From Gammaproteobacteria bacterium 42_54_T18 (GTDB lineage Bacteria > Pseudomonadota > Gammaproteobacteria > Pseudomonadales > Ketobacteraceae): a stretch of DNA of 34,135 nt. Below, piece by piece: positions 1 through 7,582 of this stretch. The notes beneath the pieces are model-generated. The model ran no database searches. It saw only the letters and a program-made list of their open reading frames with translations, and was not told the DNA's origin. The DNA is taken from the NCBI GenBank assembly GCA_002163245.1, contig MAAL01000053.1, positions 1 through 34,135 of the forward strand. Reading direction: 5' to 3'. The translations under genes were made by a program, and so were the position numbers. Each line of letters begins with the position of its first letter. The stretch's first letter is position 1.

Positions 1-10
1 ATTATGTGCC

Positions 11-88
11 AAGGCCTAATTTTCCTTTTGTATTACGTTGTTTGTTCGCACTTGCATTGTAACACTTATCGAGAATTAGGCCTTTTTT
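11..88 (+). terminator. Inverted repeat with T-tract, possible terminator of an upstream gene
   Basis: An 11-bp perfect arm (AAGGCCTAATT, 11-21) is repeated inverted at 74-84, and the pairing extends three more positions inward with one G-T pair. The right arm runs into six T residues. The loop is long (46 nt), which is unusual for a simple intrinsic terminator. It faces a plus-strand transcript entering from outside the window; the minus-strand kinase gene ends at 125, and for that direction there is no T-tract. Confidence 0.4.
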
Positions 89-124
89 ATGTCAAACTGT
101 GGGACAGCAGTGATGCCAAATGTA

Positions 125-1939
125 CTATGCTTTTTGCATAGCCTTGAGGGTAGCCTTTTCTGTGTTGGGTAATGGAATACATCGAATGTTGATGATAAAG
201 GCCCGAAGTATTGCAGGTTTTAATTGATGCCTTTGAACCCTATAATGATTAGGGTTTGTGTTGTTGACGTGATCTTCCAACATCATAATAGGAATGTTTT
301 GGTATTCGCCGAGAGCTTGGTCATCAACGACAGTAGCATTAAGAATAATACCATCAGGAATACATCCTTGCTCCTTTATGCACTCAGCAGCTTGAATTAA
401 TGTATTTGCATTCAATACATTGCAGCCCCATGAAAGCAGTAGTTGCTTTGTGGTGCTAGGTATATCGTTGTCGATAAGAAGAATGTTGACCATTTCTTGT
501 TGGTTTTGGTGAAAGTAGGTTGATGCGTCTGGTGTTTCTATTGAGTTTTTGTTAACGCTAGCGGCGTTAAGTGATATAGAAAAACAACTGCCATGGCCAT
601 ACTGAGAAGACAGTGATAATTCATGCTCCATTGCAGTTGCTAGTCTTTTTGCAATAGATAAACCTAACCCTGGATTCTTAGTATTGGAATGGGTGTTTTT
701 AATAGAGTGATAGGCATTAAAAATATCACATTGATGTTGTGGTTTAATACCAATGCCGGTATCCGTAATGTTAATTTGTATTTTATTAGGTTGATGAGGA
801 TCTTTAGTACAATTAAGTGAGATACTTCCTTTTGAAGTGTACTGAATCGCGTTGCCTACGAGATTACGAATGATTTGTTCCAGTAACAAAGGGTCGCTGA
901 TAAAACATTCATATTGATCTTCCCAATGGATACGAATGTTTTTTTGTTTGGCAAGAATGCTAAATTCATCCAGTAGTTGTTTTTTGAGGTCACCCCAATA
1001 GACGTTTTGCATTTTGGGTTTGCTCGCGTTTGCATCTAATTTCGATAGGTTTAATAATCCGTCAAACAAACTTTGCAATGATTGTATGGTATATCTGATT
1101 TTTGTAATGATTCCTGGGTTTGTATTATTGTTTTGTTCCAGTGCAGAGATATACAAGGATAAGGCGTGCAGTGGTTGTCGTAAGTCGTGACTAGCAGAGG
1201 CAAGAAGTTGGGATTTATCGGCAAGAAGTGTCTCATTAATTAGCCGAAGCCGAATAGATTCGGTGACGAGTTTGTTCACTGCTCGGGCGACATAGGTAAT
1301 AAAAATAAAAAACAGCAACAATAATACACCGAGAATGGTATGAACTTGATCATTCAGCCATATAAACCCTATGCCTAGTGGTAGGAGACTAACAGGTACA
1401 CCCGCATAAAAGAGTCGCATATTGGGTGCTAGTGCTAGGACGGAAGCGGCGCTTTGACCCAACAGAATAAGAATGAGAATGACTTGTTGATTGAGGGGGG
1501 CATAGAGCTGACTAAGAGCGATACTTGACCAAAATGCTCCTAACGCAAAAGAAAAAAAGGTAGCAAAACCCATATGACGGTCGTGGTTTTGAATGGTTTT
1601 TTGATGTGTTTTGTCTCGATGGTAAAAAGCGCCGACAATAAGGCAGCCTATTATTAGAGAAATAAATGTAGCACATAAGGCGGTAAAATGAAGGCGGCTG
1701 ATTTTGTCACTAAGGTAGATAGCTATTATTATCGCAACGGCGACTTGTGCGGCAAGCGATAGGTAAAGTGATGCTGTGAGTGTTTGAAATTTCTCGAGGG
1801 TTATTTGCCTTTCAAGGACTTTTCTATTCATTGGGGGGATATGACATGTTTTGTTGCATTTGCCTTGCGCTCTTGTTTGAAGTCTGTAAAAACTGGTTTC
1901 ACTTTGATTAGCGTATGATGGTAACTTAGGCAGCTCCAC
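125..1939 (-). CDS. Membrane hybrid histidine kinase with degenerate receiver domain
   Basis: Two-component sensor, predicted in the inner membrane. Residues about 55-220 hold roughly six hydrophobic segments. A HisKA segment follows (ASHDLRQPLHAL, phospho-accepting His near 251), then a HATPase_c domain with N box (RNLVGNAIQYT, about 358-368), G1 box (DTGIGI, about 393-398) and G2 box (GLGLSIAKRL). The last 120 residues look like a receiver: the acidic pair is present (LLIDND, about 487-492), but where the phosphorylated Asp is expected the sequence reads IILNATVVDD, with Asn. The receiver may therefore not take phosphate in the usual way. The longest frame starts with GTG at 1939; an ATG at 1831 (36 codons in) is an alternative, and neither has a good ribosome site. 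The gene is divergent from a LuxR-type response regulator, its likely partner. Confidence 0.85.
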   Translation of the reverse strand: MELPKLPSYANQSETSFYRLQTRAQGKCNKTCHIPPMNRKVLERQITLEKFQTLTASLYLSLAAQVAVAIIIAIYLSDKISRLHFTALCATFISLIIGCLIVGAFYHRDKTHQKTIQNHDRHMGFATFFSFALGAFWSSIALSQLYAPLNQQVILILILLGQSAASVLALAPNMRLFYAGVPVSLLPLGIGFIWLNDQVHTILGVLLLLFFIFITYVARAVNKLVTESIRLRLINETLLADKSQLLASASHDLRQPLHALSLYISALEQNNNTNPGIITKIRYTIQSLQSLFDGLLNLSKLDANASKPKMQNVYWGDLKKQLLDEFSILAKQKNIRIHWEDQYECFISDPLLLEQIIRNLVGNAIQYTSKGSISLNCTKDPHQPNKIQINITDTGIGIKPQHQCDIFNAYHSIKNTHSNTKNPGLGLSIAKRLATAMEHELSLSSQYGHGSCFSISLNAASVNKNSIETPDASTYFHQNQQEMVNILLIDNDIPSTTKQLLLSWGCNVLNANTLIQAAECIKEQGCIPDGIILNATVVDDQALGEYQNIPIMMLEDHVNNTNPNHYRVQRHQLKPAILRAFIINIRCIPLPNTEKATLKAMQKA

Positions 1940-1955
1940 TTTGTTAACTTCATTC

Positions 1956-1997
1956 TGTCAGCTTCAGATTGTCAGCTTCAGGTTGTCAGAGTCAACT
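1956..1997. repeat. 14-bp tandem repeats between divergent kinase and regulator genes
   Basis: Two near-identical 14-bp units (TGTCAGCTTCAGAT at 1956-1969 and TGTCAGCTTCAGGT at 1970-1983) are followed by a degenerate third (TGTCAGAGTCAACT, 1984-1997). They fill most of the 78-bp gap between the two start codons. Phased repeats at this position could be binding sites for the adjacent response regulator (inference) or simple slippage products. Confidence 0.7.
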
Positions 1998-2017
1998 TTT
2001 TTGATCTGGAATGACCC

Positions 2018-2701
2018 TTGATTGATATAACTAACGATACATCGCCGTTACATGTACTTCTTGTTGATGACCATCCTTTGTTTGTTGATGGATTTAAACA
2101 CATGCTCGCACAGTTAAGGTCTCATGTCTCGGTGCAGGTGGCGTTGAATTTTGCAGGTGCTCTGAAGGCGTTGGATGAGGGTGGGGCATTCGATATCGTG
2201 TTGCTTGATATGGGGTTGCCGGATATTGACGGTTATGCAGCGATTCAGGCAATACGAGAGAATTATCCGCTACAACCTTTGGTTGTGTTATCGGCTAATG
2301 AAGAGAAACAACTTATTAATCAAGCATTGGCAGCGGGTGTACAAGGTTATATTCCAAAATCTACACGTAGTGAAGTGATGATTAGCGCATTAAATTTGGT
2401 TTTAGCGGGTGGTATTTATATTCCGACCATTGCTTTATCAATTGGAGATTCACCTGCTCGCATAGGGATAAAGAAAAAGCGGCGTGGTGATGATGATATT
2501 GGGGAATTATTAACCCCTCGCCAGATAACAATTTTGGATAATTTGGCGAATGGACTGTCGAATAAAGAAATTGCCAGGGTGTTAAATATTGCGGATGGAA
2601 CAGTTCGAGTGCATATGTCGACAATCTACAGAGTGCTCGGGGTAGACAATAGAACTCAGGCGGTGGTTAAAGCCAGCAAGCTTGGTTTAACCACCACGTA
2701 G
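2018..2701 (+). CDS. NarL/FixJ-family response regulator, LuxR-type HTH
   Basis: DNA-binding response regulator of 227 residues. The receiver has the acidic pair (LLVDDHP, 14-20), the phospho-acceptor Asp64 in VLLDMGLPD, the switch Ser in VVLSANEE and the conserved Lys in YIPKS. The C-terminal LuxR/GerE helix-turn-helix runs from LTPRQ through GLSNKEIARVLNIADGTVRVH. The only start that fits the frame is TTG at 2018, with GGA at 2008-2010 seven bases upstream; the ATG at 2011 is in another frame and meets a stop at once. It is divergent from the hybrid kinase, so the two probably form one signalling pair. Its 3' end lies only 18 bp from the 3' end of the convergent lipoprotein gene, with no clear terminator between them. 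Confidence 0.88.
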   Translation: MIDITNDTSPLHVLLVDDHPLFVDGFKHMLAQLRSHVSVQVALNFAGALKALDEGGAFDIVLLDMGLPDIDGYAAIQAIRENYPLQPLVVLSANEEKQLINQALAAGVQGYIPKSTRSEVMISALNLVLAGGIYIPTIALSIGDSPARIGIKKKRRGDDDIGELLTPRQITILDNLANGLSNKEIARVLNIADGTVRVHMSTIYRVLGVDNRTQAVVKASKLGLTTT

Positions 2702-2719
2702 AGGCCATAGCTTCAGTGA

Positions 2720-5140
2720 TTAATTAAAAATCCCTGAATAGTCACAGTATCTAAATTCTACGTTGTTTAATGCAGTATCATCAGTAAAACCTTGGTTGGC
2801 TTCAATTTGTGACCTTACGCCGCAAATGCGATAGTTGGTATTGTTGACACTTTGGAAGCCTCCCCAGCTACCAACCGGACCTTCGTTATTCACGGAAAGT
2901 ACTGACCCGCCTCCACCACAGGTAAAGCGAATCGCATTGGCTCCAGAGTCATCACCATCTAACCCTTGATAGGCTTCAGAGCGAAGGTTAAATGTTAATA
3001 GGTGCTCTCCAGGATTGCAGTTAACCGTGTTTCCCCAATTTCCCCAGGCGGTGTCACCGCCAGAAATAATGGTTTGCGAGCTGGTATTGTCTTTATTAGA
3101 ACAAATGAGAGCTATGCGGTTGAGAGCGGTATCATCAAAGGATGCCCCTTCAACCTTTAAGCGAAAACCTTTAGCGTAGGTATTGGTTGGACACATTGCC
3201 CAGCCACTCCAAGATCCAAAATGTGTGTTGGATCTACCCATTACGGAAATTTGGCTATTCCATGTACTTGGTAATTGGATAGGGGTGGTGACATTTTCGT
3301 TGCGACTGTTAACGGCTTTTAAGAACTCATCGCCGGTAGGGATTCGTCCTGCTTCTGGGGTGTAGGTATACAATTGTGTCGCGCTATTGTACGCCATATC
3401 AAAACATTGTTGAGTTGTTTCACAAAATTGCACAATGTCGATACCTAGTTCATCGGTGACTCTAGCGACAATTTCAACTTCTGCATTGTGTATGTTGAGG
3501 TTAACAGAGCGAATAGTGGGCGTGTCTGACGTTGTGGTAATGATGTGATATTCCCACATAGGCTCGAGTTTAATGTCGAGAACATTGGTATTGTTGCCTA
3601 AGAGTTCATCGATTTTGGCATCAGAGTTCTCACTTCCATGTCTGATAATACCGACATAGGTTTGGGGAGATTGAACGATGTCACCTTCCATGTTGATGCA
3701 GAAGCTGGCGTGCTGTTGATCATCACAAGGAATATCTAATGTTGATTTAATCGCATCCCGTAACGTAAGTACTTTATGACGATTTTTTGGGTCTACATAA
3801 AAGGTGTTACGAAATAAGGCGTCGTTTTGGTCAAAAATGGAATAATAAAGTTTGGCATTTTGTAACATCGCCATGGACATATAGGTTAACCATTCTGAGC
3901 CAAATTCAATCAGTTCATCATCCCCTCCTAGATAAGGGATTTTTGCGGTGTTAACGATGGTTTCTAGTTCTATGGCTCCGCCTAGTTGTAAATATTGCAA
4001 CTGATTAATAGAAATACATCCGGCGTCATAGGTTAAGGCGCCATTGTTGGGGATAGGAATGCCATTAGCCGGCAGGTCTAGAGCAAACTCAGGAGAAAAA
4101 GCCGGTAACGTTGTGCTACCAATGCGAACTTGATAGAGCAACTCAACATCCTCGGCCGGTGCACTACCGGTGTTTTGCAGAGCAACATCAAAGGTAATGT
4201 TGGCGGCGCACAAGGTGTTTGTAGTGGTTGCACTTTCCCATGAAAAGCCTTCGCTATTTTCATTATTGTCGGAAACAACTTCGCTTGATGTATAACTTCC
4301 TCCAACACTTGCAGACACGCTGACCTCGACAGATGGAACAAAGCTGACAGTACCGGTAACGGAAACAGATGCTTCCCAGGAATCAGTTTGTGATGTGGAG
4401 CTTTCAACCGAATGGCTAACGGAAGAGGATATTTCTCGCCCCTGGCTATCCTCAATCGTAGCATCAGGCACATAAGTGTAGCCTTCAAGTGTGGCTTCTA
4501 TTACGGGAAATGCGGCAATTGATGGGTGGACTTTGGTAACGTTGCCCATGATGAAGCTATTTACAACTTCATCATAATCGCTGTAAGGGTCTCGATCTGA
4601 ACTAGGTAGGTCTGGATTGGTGAAATAATAAGGTAATACATCACCATTAAATGCAATGGGCTCTAAAATGGAATAATTTTGGTTTAGGCGTAGTAGTAAA
4701 TTTTTGTAGCTACCAGGAACATTTGAGCCAGATTTAGAAAATGGATGTGTGTCGCCGTATTCTTTTTTAAAGGCGGTTGATAATTCTGGTAGGAGTCCGT
4801 CAAAGTTAATGGATACTTCTGAGTTACCCAAAGAGAACACAAAGTTGTTATTGTTCATAACATCGTAGGTTAGTTTAAACGGAGTGCGTTTATTTTGAGG
4901 CGGATCTATTTCGTCATTTAGAGAAAATTCTAGCCATTGATCCTCTGACATCACACGCTCAAGCGTAAAAAATTCACCGTCTAAATAATAATATCCATTG
5001 GACTCTTGGTGATCAAAGATACCATCACCATCGGTATCGACTTCGACATCAGGTTCTACTGGCTCTGCCCCGCATGAAACAAGCCCACCGACCAGACCTA
5101 TCATTAACAGCTTGGAGAATGCGTTTTTAGGTGTTTTCAT
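2720..5140 (-). CDS. Lipoprotein with protective-antigen-like (Binary_toxB) pore domain and C-terminal VMO-I domain
   Basis: 806 residues from ATG 5140, which has a good ribosome site (AGGGAACGG); an in-frame extension to 5236 lacks support. Residues 1-23 form a lipoprotein signal with lipobox LVSC and Gly at +2, predicting outer-membrane anchoring. A calcium-binding-type motif (DTDGDGIFD, 35-43, then ESNGY) is followed by landmarks I recognise from anthrax protective antigen, in the same order: DPYSDYDEV (184-192), HPSIAAFPVI (205-214), a Ser/Thr-rich alternating stretch (236-300) where PA has its membrane-inserting loop, QNTGSAPAEDV (322-332), INQLQYLQL (378-386), GSEWLTYM (414-421) and LTLRDAIKSTL (458-468). 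The PA14 cap and furin-type site are absent. Residues about 640-800 hold three repeats with DDTALN, DDSGAN and DDTALN (669, 730, 787) and WGxW/GSWxGW motifs, typical of vitelline membrane outer layer protein I. No enzymatic A component is nearby. Pore formation is inferred, not shown. Confidence 0.82.
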   Translation of the reverse strand: MKTPKNAFSKLLMIGLVGGLVSCGAEPVEPDVEVDTDGDGIFDHQESNGYYYLDGEFFTLERVMSEDQWLEFSLNDEIDPPQNKRTPFKLTYDVMNNNNFVFSLGNSEVSINFDGLLPELSTAFKKEYGDTHPFSKSGSNVPGSYKNLLLRLNQNYSILEPIAFNGDVLPYYFTNPDLPSSDRDPYSDYDEVVNSFIMGNVTKVHPSIAAFPVIEATLEGYTYVPDATIEDSQGREISSSVSHSVESSTSQTDSWEASVSVTGTVSFVPSVEVSVSASVGGSYTSSEVVSDNNENSEGFSWESATTTNTLCAANITFDVALQNTGSAPAEDVELLYQVRIGSTTLPAFSPEFALDLPANGIPIPNNGALTYDAGCISINQLQYLQLGGAIELETIVNTAKIPYLGGDDELIEFGSEWLTYMSMAMLQNAKLYYSIFDQNDALFRNTFYVDPKNRHKVLTLRDAIKSTLDIPCDDQQHASFCINMEGDIVQSPQTYVGIIRHGSENSDAKIDELLGNNTNVLDIKLEPMWEYHIITTTSDTPTIRSVNLNIHNAEVEIVARVTDELGIDIVQFCETTQQCFDMAYNSATQLYTYTPEAGRIPTGDEFLKAVNSRNENVTTPIQLPSTWNSQISVMGRSNTHFGSWSGWAMCPTNTYAKGFRLKVEGASFDDTALNRIALICSNKDNTSSQTIISGGDTAWGNWGNTVNCNPGEHLLTFNLRSEAYQGLDGDDSGANAIRFTCGGGGSVLSVNNEGPVGSWGGFQSVNNTNYRICGVRSQIEANQGFTDDTALNNVEFRYCDYSGIFN

Positions 5141-5206
5141 TAACCGTTCCCTTTTTATTGTTAGTGCCATTGTATTGTGGGGCGATAGCGTCCCACGCTG
5201 TGGCGT

Positions 5207-5236
5207 ACAATATCTTAGGGAGAATTGCTGGATCAA
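5207..5236 (-). promoter_or_regulatory. Candidate promoter of the PA-like lipoprotein gene
   Basis: Read on the minus strand, TTGATC (5236-5231) and TATTGT (5212-5207) are separated by 18 bp, a fair sigma-70 match. This would place the transcript start near 5200, about 60 nt before the ATG at 5140. A 36-bp palindrome sits directly upstream. Confidence 0.4.
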
Positions 5237-5239
5237 TAT

Positions 5240-5275
5240 GTCAGATGTCTATAACAAATGTTATAAACATCTGAC
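5240..5275. promoter_or_regulatory. 36-bp palindrome upstream of the PA-like lipoprotein gene
   Basis: GTCAGATGT (5240-5248) pairs perfectly with ACATCTGAC (5267-5275). After one mismatch, TATAAC pairs with GTTATA around an AAAT loop. No T-tract follows on either strand, so it is not a standard terminator for engB. It ends four bases upstream of the candidate -35 box of the lipoprotein gene, a position suited to an operator or activator site (inference). Confidence 0.55.
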
Positions 5276-5326
5276 GGATGGGCTAAACAGGAAGGCTTGG
5301 CGGGAGGTTATTTTTTAACGCTTTAA

Positions 5327-6052
5327 CTAATCTTGAATTTTTAACCAACGAGCAATCACTTGGTGCGCTTCATCAACGCCATTTTTTTTGAGTGAAGAGA
5401 ATAATTGGACCGTAATATGTTCGCCAATTTGAGCGACTTCCTCTTGTACTTTGAGTAATACGCTATTGGCAGGTCCACCTTTAAGCTTGTCTGATTTACT
5501 TAGTAGAATATGTACGGGCATGCCGAAGTGTGTAGACCAGTCTAGCATCATCAGATCAAATTCTCGCAAGGGGTGGCGAACATCCATTACCAGAATAAGC
5601 CCCGCCAGACATTCACGGCGTTCGATGTACTCGCTCATATTGGCTTGCCACTCTATCTTCATGGCCTCGGGCACTTGCGCATAACCATAACCTGGCAGAT
5701 CAACTAATCTTAGTTGATCGTTAATGGCAAAAAAATTAATAAGTTGGGTTCGCCCAGGGGTTTTACTGGTGCGGGCAAGCTTTCTTAGATGGGTAATCGT
5801 ATTGATGGAGCTGGATTTACCCGAGTTAGAACGGCCCGCAAAAGCAACTTCTAAACCTTCATTGGGAGGGCATTGCGCGAGTTTTTGCGCACTTTTGAGG
5901 AATTCAGCCTGTTGTAGTAGCGATGCAACAGCGTTATCCCGCCCCAGCTTTTCAGCCTCTGGTTCTTTACGCGTATAGGGATAAGGCGCGTTAGGATCAC
6001 GTTTGTTCTTTTTGGAGTTTGCTCGTTGTTTTTTCTGGTGTTGACTGGCCAT
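5327..6052 (-). CDS. engB: Ribosome biogenesis GTPase EngB (YihA/YsxC)
   Basis: Cytoplasmic TRAFAC-class GTPase needed for late assembly of the 50S ribosomal subunit. All G motifs are visible: G1 GRSNSGKSS, the G2 region TPGRTQ, G3 DLPGYG, G4 as SKSDK (a Ser instead of the usual Thr) and the G5 region FSSLKK. A basic N-terminal extension of about 25 residues ([13 protein letters not shown]) precedes the GTPase domain. The ATG at 6052 is chosen because GAG lies nine bases upstream; a GTG two codons earlier (6058) is possible. In Pseudomonas engB lies between polA and the cytochrome c4 gene; here the cytochromes are kept but the polA side is occupied by the lipoprotein gene. Confidence 0.95.
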   Translation of the reverse strand: MASQHQKKQRANSKKNKRDPNAPYPYTRKEPEAEKLGRDNAVASLLQQAEFLKSAQKLAQCPPNEGLEVAFAGRSNSGKSSSINTITHLRKLARTSKTPGRTQLINFFAINDQLRLVDLPGYGYAQVPEAMKIEWQANMSEYIERRECLAGLILVMDVRHPLREFDLMMLDWSTHFGMPVHILLSKSDKLKGGPANSVLLKVQEEVAQIGEHITVQLFSSLKKNGVDEAHQVIARWLKIQD

Positions 6053-6144
6053 TAACACATGCTCAAAGATTAGAAATAAGGGGCTATTTTAAAGGGGTTT
6101 TACGTTTTGCGATAGTTTACCTTAATACGGGGGCTGCATGGAGT

Positions 6145-6173
6145 TTCCAAGTATCGAAGGTATAGGTTATAAT
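6145..6173 (+). promoter_or_regulatory. Candidate promoter for the cytochrome genes
   Basis: A perfect -10 box TATAAT (6168-6173) has a weak -35 (TTCCAA, 6145-6150) at 17-bp spacing. The leader to the ATG at 6294 would be about 110 nt and contains two small hairpins (6192-6214 and 6250-6267). Confidence 0.5.
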
Positions 6174-6191
6174 TCGCTAGTTTTATGGGGA

Positions 6192-6214
6192 ATACCGCAA
6201 TTTTTTCGCGGTAT
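6192..6214 (+). promoter_or_regulatory. Leader hairpin before the cytochrome c5 gene
   Basis: ATACCGC (6192-6198) pairs with GCGGTAT (6208-6214) around a T-rich loop. A second short hairpin, GGCCT/AGGCC (6250-6254 with 6263-6267), follows in the same untranslated leader. Neither has a trailing T-tract. A role in mRNA stability or translation is only a guess. Confidence 0.35.
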
Positions 6215-6293
6215 CTCATTGATATTACAATAAAATGCCATATGAGAGAGGCCTGTACACCAAGGCCGTGACAGAGAGATTAAGGGTAATAAT

Positions 6294-6590
6294 ATGAAGA
6301 AATTAGTTATCGCGACTGCTATTGCAGCATTAGGTTTCGCTGCTTCCGTTCAAGCTGAAGGTCCTGCTAAGTACGATATGTATTGCATGGCGTGTCATGG
6401 ATTTGGTGCTGCTGGTGCTCCAATCACAGGTAATAAAGAAGCATGGGCGCCTCGTCTTACTCAGGGTATGGATGCTCTAGTAGCAAGTGCTAAAACCGGT
6501 AAAGGTGCTATGCCTCCTATGGGTTTGTGTGCAGATTGTTCTGACGATGAACTGAAAGAATTGATTACGTTTATGTCTACAGCTAAGTAA
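6294..6590 (+). CDS. Cytochrome c5 family monoheme protein
   Basis: Small periplasmic electron carrier, 98 residues. A Sec signal peptide ends at VQA (residues 1-21). The single heme-binding motif is CMACH, followed by the GAAGAP loop. Near the C-terminus MPPMG supplies the likely axial Met, and CADCSDDEL is the cysteine pair typical of cytochrome c5. The ribosome site AAGGGT lies six bases before the ATG. It stands upstream of a diheme cytochrome c4, and such pairs typically carry electrons from the bc1 complex to terminal oxidases. The 160-bp gap to the c4 gene shows no clear terminator, so the two may share a transcript. Confidence 0.9.
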   Translation: MKKLVIATAIAALGFAASVQAEGPAKYDMYCMACHGFGAAGAPITGNKEAWAPRLTQGMDALVASAKTGKGAMPPMGLCADCSDDELKELITFMSTAK

Positions 6591-6752
6591 TTGCCTTAAA
6601 AGCATTGCAGTAAGTTGTACGGGAGGTGTTGGGTCTGATCTTTCACAATAGATGTGTAGACGGAAACAGCGCTTCCTATATTTAGCCATGCTGGTTGAGA
6701 TATAGCCCCCATACAGAAATAAATACGCTTTAGAGCAAAACTGGACGTAAAG

Positions 6753-7391
6753 ATGAACCAAGTAACAAAGATTGTATCCATTGTATTGATGATGCTAGCT
6801 ACGGCTGGTATTGCAGAAGCCGCTGGTGATGCGGAAGCTGGAAAGGCTAAAGCGGCGGTATGTGGCGGTTGTCATGGAGCAGATGGGAATAGCATGATTC
6901 CTAGCTTTCCAAAATTGGCAGGCCAGAATGAGCGGTACTTTATTAAGCAAATAAATGATATTAAAAGCGGTGCTCGTAACGTTGTTGCGATGACGGCTAT
7001 AGTTGGTGGTTTAAAAGATCAAGATATCGCTGATTTAGCAGCATATTTTGGGTCTCAGTCCATTAAAGTGGGTATGGTTAAGGCCGACTTGTTAGAGCTT
7101 GGTGAAAAAATATACCGGGGCGGCAACGTTGATACCGGAGTGACTGCTTGTTCTGCATGTCATGGTGCAACGGGTCAAGGGATGCCGGCAGCAGGTTATC
7201 CGGCCCTTGGTGGTCAACATACAGCTTACGTAGAAGCTCAGTTAAAGGCTTTCCGCGCAGCAGGGCGTGCTGATGAATCAGGTGTTCGTCGTACTAACGA
7301 TGGGGACTCTATGATGATGCAAAGTGTTGCTGGACGACTAAGTGACCGTGAATTAAAAGCCGTTGCGAGTTATATCAACGGTCTTAAGTAA
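6753..7391 (+). CDS. Diheme cytochrome c4
   Basis: Periplasmic diheme electron carrier, 212 residues, the usual length. A signal peptide ends at AEA (about residue 23). Two class I cytochrome domains follow, with heme motifs CGGCH and CSACH; the likely axial Met residues lie in NVVAMTAI and DGDSMMMQ. PKLAGQ and PALGGQ are the matching conserved loops of the two halves. A GGA ribosome site precedes the ATG. The gene ends just before a strong terminator at 7411-7440. Cytochrome c4 followed by dsbA matches the Pseudomonas order. Confidence 0.95.
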   Translation: MNQVTKIVSIVLMMLATAGIAEAAGDAEAGKAKAAVCGGCHGADGNSMIPSFPKLAGQNERYFIKQINDIKSGARNVVAMTAIVGGLKDQDIADLAAYFGSQSIKVGMVKADLLELGEKIYRGGNVDTGVTACSACHGATGQGMPAAGYPALGGQHTAYVEAQLKAFRAAGRADESGVRRTNDGDSMMMQSVAGRLSDRELKAVASYINGLK

Positions 7392-7410
7392 AGCGACTGA
7401 ATATATAGAT

Positions 7411-7440
7411 AAAAAGGGGCGGCGTGAGCTGCCCTTTTTT
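7411..7440 (+). terminator. Intrinsic terminator after cytochrome c4
   Basis: An A-run and G/C-rich arm (GGGGCGGC) pair with GCTGCCC followed by six T residues, around a GTGA tetraloop. It begins 20 bases past the stop codon of the cytochrome c4 gene. Confidence 0.88.
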
Positions 7441-7582
7441 ATTATCTGCTAAACGGCTAGCGAGGCATTCAATAGAATGTTTAGGGAACATCAGAGCTGT
7501 ACTAGACTCTAACGCTAAGCTAAGAAAAACGTTTTTTCATTTATATAACAACTGACTTGAGTAACGATTGGGAAATATAATA

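Noticed and set aside
4078-4488. 136-codon open frame overlapping the PA-like gene on the same strand
   Set aside because: It is a shifted frame inside the long lipoprotein gene, low in recognisable structure and without its own ribosome site.
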